From: Datnioides undecimradiatus
Lineage: Eukaryota; Chordata; Actinopteri; Lobotiformes; Datnioididae
Reading direction: 5' to 3'
Assembly: GCA_008933995.1 (NCBI GenBank)
Contig: WARS01000033.1
Location: 3,892,763 to 3,956,762 of the forward strand
Length of the DNA stretch: 64,000 nucleotides
Every line of letters starts with the position of its first letter. Position 1 is the stretch's first letter. Below the pieces are notes generated by a model. It ran no database searches. It saw only the letters and a program-made list of their open reading frames with translations, and had not been told where the DNA came from. Positions 62,101 through 64,000 of the stretch are shown here, one piece after another. A program made the translations under genes and the position numbers.

Positions 62101-62668
62101 CATCGACTGCAACAGCAGGGAAGAGTTCCCCTCAGAAGGATTCAAAGAGCGTCATCCTGCAAAACACCCGGATCACTACGGGGAAGACCAACACAGTGGA
62201 TATCACCTTCGTGCCAAAAACAGTACGGTTGCATCGATTTACAGCTGCTTCTGCTCACTTTGCACGAGATTTTGCTACCTCTGCAAACATTACAAGCTGC
62301 TTTTATAATTGTCATTTAACAAGTAATTAGACACTTTTAATGAGCAGCTTTACATTGAGTTTGAGCAGCGTACTGTATCTCCTCACCAAGTACGTGTCAG
62401 GAAAGCAATAGAGTTATGGTATCTTCAGCACACTTCTCCAGTGCTCCCGTCGCTGTACATCAGTTCAGTTCCGCGCCTACTTCACTACGTAATCGCACGG
62501 AGTTCTCTTTTGTGGTGTCTGTCTGCATCTCTTTGTGACTGTGTCTGTCTGTCTCAGGTTTGGGGGAAGCCGCCCACCACCAGTCAGCTGATGTCAAACA
62601 TAGAGAAACGAAAGGAGCCCTTATCCCTGGAGGTGGACTTTGACGACTTCATGATGCCTTTCAGCTAG
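52985..62668 (+). CDS. ankef1: Ankyrin repeat and EF-hand domain-containing protein 1 (10 coding exons, whole gene)
   Basis: Intracellular ankyrin-repeat scaffold, older name ANKRD5. In mammals it is testis-enriched and linked to the sperm axoneme. Seen here: ten exons joining to 2295 nt (764 residues; human is about 776), in frame at all nine joins. Order: N-terminal ankyrin repeats (about 20-276), EF-hand-like segment (about 334-400), lysine-rich linker (about 412-430), the conserved block around FVLPLPICTLPPE and GGPPRFMIETY, a second ankyrin block (about 490-660), lysine-rich stretch (about 655-676), and a C-terminal VDITFVPK ... VDFDDFMMPFS tail. The first of two tandem ATGs (ATGATG) was taken as start. 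Odd points: the first EF-hand loop looks lost, the tail is shorter than I recall for human, and two donors are GTTT-type. The identity is secure because several blocks match human ANKEF1 closely. Confidence 0.93.
53178..53603 (+). other. ankef1: ankef1 intron 1
   Basis: AT-rich intron with no recognisable feature other than the splice sites. Confidence 0.6.
53604..53765 (+). CDS. ankef1: ankef1 coding exon 2 (ankyrin repeat)
   Basis: Codes residues 65-119: DLVSFLLSQGAHPNIQD then GRTAVMIAAEHGNDAIVTLL, an ankyrin helix-turn-helix unit. The acceptor is TTACAG|AC and the donor AAAG|GTGAGC. Confidence 0.92.
55270..55415 (-). repeat. LINE 3'-tail-like fragment (low certainty of class)
   Basis: The stretch starting AAGGTAAGCCTTTGTTGATC, followed by an A-rich run, resembles the 3' tail of teleost LINEs with the TTGATCCCC...GGAAATTC signature. 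The A-rich side lies on the plus strand. Class and orientation are inferred from memory. Confidence 0.4.
55491..55572 (-). tRNA. tRNA-Leu (anticodon CAG)
   Basis: On the minus strand, the 82-nt sequence from 55572 down to 55491 folds as a class II tRNA. The 7-bp acceptor stem is GTCAGGA/TTCTGAC with one G-T pair. The anticodon stem CTGCG/CGCAG has loop TTCAGGT, so the anticodon is CAG. A long variable arm is present, and the T stem is GTGGG/CCCAC. A TTTT stop for RNA polymerase III follows within about ten bases. From memory it differs from the vertebrate consensus at one base: T-loop TTTGAAT in place of TTCGAAT (plus-strand position 55507). That change falls in the B box and removes the C56 partner of G19, so function may be reduced. 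The gene lies antisense in ankef1 intron 2. Confidence 0.88.
55813..56012 (+). CDS. ankef1: ankef1 coding exon 3 (ankyrin repeats)
   Basis: Codes residues 119-185. It starts GILFYCIYPTKRHTHC, a stretch strongly conserved in ANKEF1, and ends LEGGADPNATNK. The acceptor is TTTAG|GT. The donor AAG|GTTTAA is unusual but required, because reading on meets a stop at once. Confidence 0.9.
56176..56325 (+). CDS. ankef1: ankef1 coding exon 4 (ankyrin repeats)
   Basis: Codes residues 186-235 (KTGVTALMEAAKVGS, NPNALDQ, TAVHYAAMGGFFE). The acceptor is CCTCAG|AAA and the donor GAG|GTGTTG. It is phase 0 at both ends. Confidence 0.92.
56557..56680 (+). CDS. ankef1: ankef1 coding exon 5 (ankyrin repeat)
   Basis: Codes residues 236-277, with the canonical ankyrin motif CTPLHYAAATGDANCCKFLA. 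The acceptor is TTCCAG|GTG and the donor AGAG|GTGCTG. Confidence 0.92.
56681..57261 (+). other. ankef1: ankef1 intron 5
   Basis: AT-rich intron with no recognised repeat or gene. Confidence 0.6.
57262..58084 (+). CDS. ankef1: ankef1 coding exon 6 (EF-hand region and second ankyrin block)
   Basis: Codes residues 277-551. It contains the helix LHDWSHEHETELRQAF, the degenerate EF-hand region with a loop-like DKGREGCVSIND (384-395), the lysine-rich linker, the conserved FVLPLPICTLPPE block, and the ankyrin motif YKTPLMAACSSGNYEVAQYL. The acceptor is the rare type GAG|GTTG. The donor is GG|GTGAGT. Confidence 0.92.
58206..58560 (+). repeat. Group-B dispersed repeat copy in ankef1 intron 6
   Basis: A more decayed copy. 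ATATTTCCCTCAGCACTTGG, GGAGACTAAAAACAGAGTTA and GAGTGAATATTGGACC match the group-B core. Confidence 0.5.
58785..58831. repeat. Perfect hairpin, 21-bp arms, 5-nt loop
   Basis: The arms at 58785-58805 and 58811-58831 are exact reverse complements (core TGTGTCACATT then six A). The loop is CTGTG. It is in ankef1 intron 6. Confidence 0.95.
59367..59593 (+). CDS. ankef1: ankef1 coding exon 7 (ankyrin repeats)
   Basis: Codes residues 551-627: WTPLHHAAHAGQVELIELLV, GGGTPLMRAIESSR and VDFLIKSGASVNAENKKG. The acceptor is CGACAG|G. The donor is AAAG|GTTTGA, the second GTTT-type donor in the gene. Confidence 0.92.
59902..60050 (+). CDS. ankef1: ankef1 coding exon 8
   Basis: Codes residues 627-676: the last ankyrin helix (CLDIARAFADSRIIDLVKDKM), then a lysine-rich stretch. 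The acceptor is CTGCAG|GGC and the donor CAAG|GTACAG. It ends in phase 0. Confidence 0.9.
60932..60945 (+). promoter_or_regulatory. CTCF-like motif (12 of 14 positions)
   Basis: ATAGCAGGTGGCGC fits CCASYAGRKGGCRS except for the first two bases. It lies in ankef1 intron 8. Confidence 0.25.
61668..61681 (-). promoter_or_regulatory. CTCF-like motif (13 of 14 positions)
   Basis: The minus strand reads CCTGTAGATGGCGC, with one mismatch to CCASYAGRKGGCRS. It faces the plus-strand motif 0.7 kb upstream. Confidence 0.28.
62067..62222 (+). CDS. ankef1: ankef1 coding exon 9
   Basis: Codes residues 677-728. The first part is low-complexity and Ala/Ser/Thr-rich. The end, TNTVDITFVPKT, matches the family C-terminal block. 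The acceptor is CCGCAG|GGT and the donor ACA|GTACGG. Confidence 0.85.
62558..62668 (+). CDS. ankef1: ankef1 coding exon 10 (C-terminus, stop)
   Basis: Codes residues 729-764 and the TAG stop, ending LEVDFDDFMMPFS. VDFDDFMMPF is a strong family signature. The acceptor is TCTCAG|GTT. Confidence 0.93.
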   Translation, partial: VWGKPPTTSQLMSNIEKRKEPLSLEVDFDDFMMPFS

Positions 62669-63695
62669 AACAGCCGGCGGGAACATCAGACTAGACCGAA
62701 ATGAGGTTAGCCAGAGAGAGACACTCAGACATTTAGGAATGCTAGTCTGTTACCTGGGCTGACTGGCTGCCTGCGACGATTATGGACGTTGGATTCATTT
62801 TGGAATAGTCTACCTTTATTACGGCTGCTTCAATCAACATTGTTACACATATTCAGTATGGGAACTGTCAATGCATAGTCAGAGATTGTCAGTAGGATAG
62901 TGCATATGTAATTTCATCACATTAACACACCAAGGATAGAATCAGCGTTTATTAGTACTTTAATGTAATGATAATTAATATTTCTTACAACTCTACTTGA
63001 AGATATTTGTTACTCACCGCTCAGTACTGTATACCCACGATGCTCAGCAGGGAACATTTGTGTCTTTTGGCAACTGTCAAACAAAGCACCAAATGGAAAC
63101 ATCTGTATTTGTTAATACACTGGAAGATTTTCTACATAATCCCAGATTCAGTCACTTACTGTGTTTCCAGCCTCATTCAGACCCAGACCCATCCCTGCTG
63201 CCTAAAATCCTGTGACCCTGAAAGTCAAAGCACAGGTCCAGTTCCTTTAATTTGCAAGGCAGTTAGTTTCAGGACAACCTTGTGATGTAATACCTGCGCT
63301 AAATAAGAACTGTAGATTCTGTTCTTTATCGATTCGATTAGAAGCACAGCAGAAAGTGACAGGAGGTGATAACAGCACCTATCGCTGTTGTGGGATAGAC
63401 TTGGGCAACTGACGACATCAAAAGACACTAACGACATCACGCTCGCTCAGTGTAACTTAGGCTTAGTGAGACAGAAATCACATTAAGTATCTACAGAAGA
63501 ACAGTGTGGCAGTGTGGGAGCAGAACACAGGGACAGACCTCCACTGTCAGTCCATACTGCAGGTAGGAGGTTGGTTAAAATCCTCCCCTGACTCTGCAGT
63601 GGAGCTGCAGTCACAGACAAGAGGAGTCTGTTAGAAGTGGCAGCAGGAAGCAGTGAGGAGAGGAGGGAGCATCATAAAAGAAAAAAACCTTCTTT

Positions 63696-63731
<36 letters not shown>

Positions 63732-64000
63732 TCACCATGGTGAAAGAAAGAATGCTCATCCACATGTCCTGTAGTCACACAGAAATGACCAGCTCTTACT
63801 GTTTGTGCATGCAGAGACTCACTTGTTGAAGTTCAGTCCCAGATGCTTCTTAAAGCTGCTGTACATTATTTCACTGCCGGTGGTCCTTCATGTTGCTGGG
63901 GCCGACTGCAAAACAACAAGCTGCAGGCAGAAGGAAACGCTCATCTAAAGCCAGTTGTAGTTCCATGCTGTAACCAGCGTATGGCGCTGTTTGGCCAATT
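62669..64000. other. ankef1 3' UTR and downstream flank
   Basis: No canonical AATAAA was found in the first several hundred bases after the ankef1 stop; AATAAG at 63301 is a weak candidate. A CTTT microsatellite and palindrome lie at 63696-63752. No other gene is recognised to the end of the window. Confidence 0.5.
63696..63752. repeat. CTTT microsatellite ending in a 30-nt perfect palindrome
   Basis: About nine TTTC units (to 63733) run straight into a loop-free palindrome at 63723-63752, centred on CCATGG, whose right arm is GAAA units. Confidence 0.9.

Noticed and set aside
1-64000. CRISPR arrays, bacterial operons, retroviral or other viral genes.
   Set aside because: No regularly spaced repeats, no ribosome-binding-site-led gene clusters, and no long ORFs with viral or reverse-transcriptase motifs were seen; the window is vertebrate nuclear DNA.

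Overview
This is a stretch of nuclear genome from a ray-finned fish, most likely a percomorph teleost. It carries two intron-rich vertebrate genes with GT-AG introns. It also has many short dinucleotide and trinucleotide microsatellites and several degraded copies of dispersed repeats of the type common in percomorph genomes. There are no operons, no CRISPR array, no bacterial signals and no recognisable viral insertion.

Layout. Positions 1 to about 28,000 form a long non-coding flank in which I recognise no gene. It holds microsatellites, three of the five group-B repeat copies, two of the four group-A repeat copies and a perfect hairpin at 22385-22432. An emilin1-type gene follows on the plus strand, with its start codon at 28375 and stop at 49797-49799. 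It has twelve coding exons totalling 3093 nt (1030 residues). The first intron is 12.4 kb and contains a nested hAT-like element at 32673-32993 and an unusual alternating palindrome at 35618-35667. After a 2.3 kb gap comes an ankef1 (older name ANKRD5) gene on the plus strand, from 52985 to 62668, with ten coding exons totalling 2295 nt (764 residues). A tRNA-Leu(CAG) gene lies antisense in its second intron at 55491-55572. The last 1.3 kb is 3' flank with a CTTT microsatellite that ends in a perfect palindrome.

The exon joins were worked out by hand. Every join keeps frame and phase, and both totals are exact multiples of three. The emilin1 protein has a signal peptide, an EMI domain with all seven cysteines, a long coiled-coil region, 18 uninterrupted Gly-X-Y triplets and a C-terminal gC1q domain. 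It is a secreted extracellular-matrix glycoprotein. The ankef1 protein has ankyrin repeats on both sides of an EF-hand-like region and lysine-rich linkers. It is intracellular, and in mammals the family is linked to the sperm axoneme. The two genes are head-to-tail neighbours, and nothing in the sequence suggests they work together.

I found no clearly new biological system. The best second-look items are the nested hAT-like insertion with an intact 8-bp target duplication, a set of perfect 20-21 bp snap-back hairpins, an apparent loss of EF-hand loop residues in ankef1, and a tRNA-Leu with a single B-box change.
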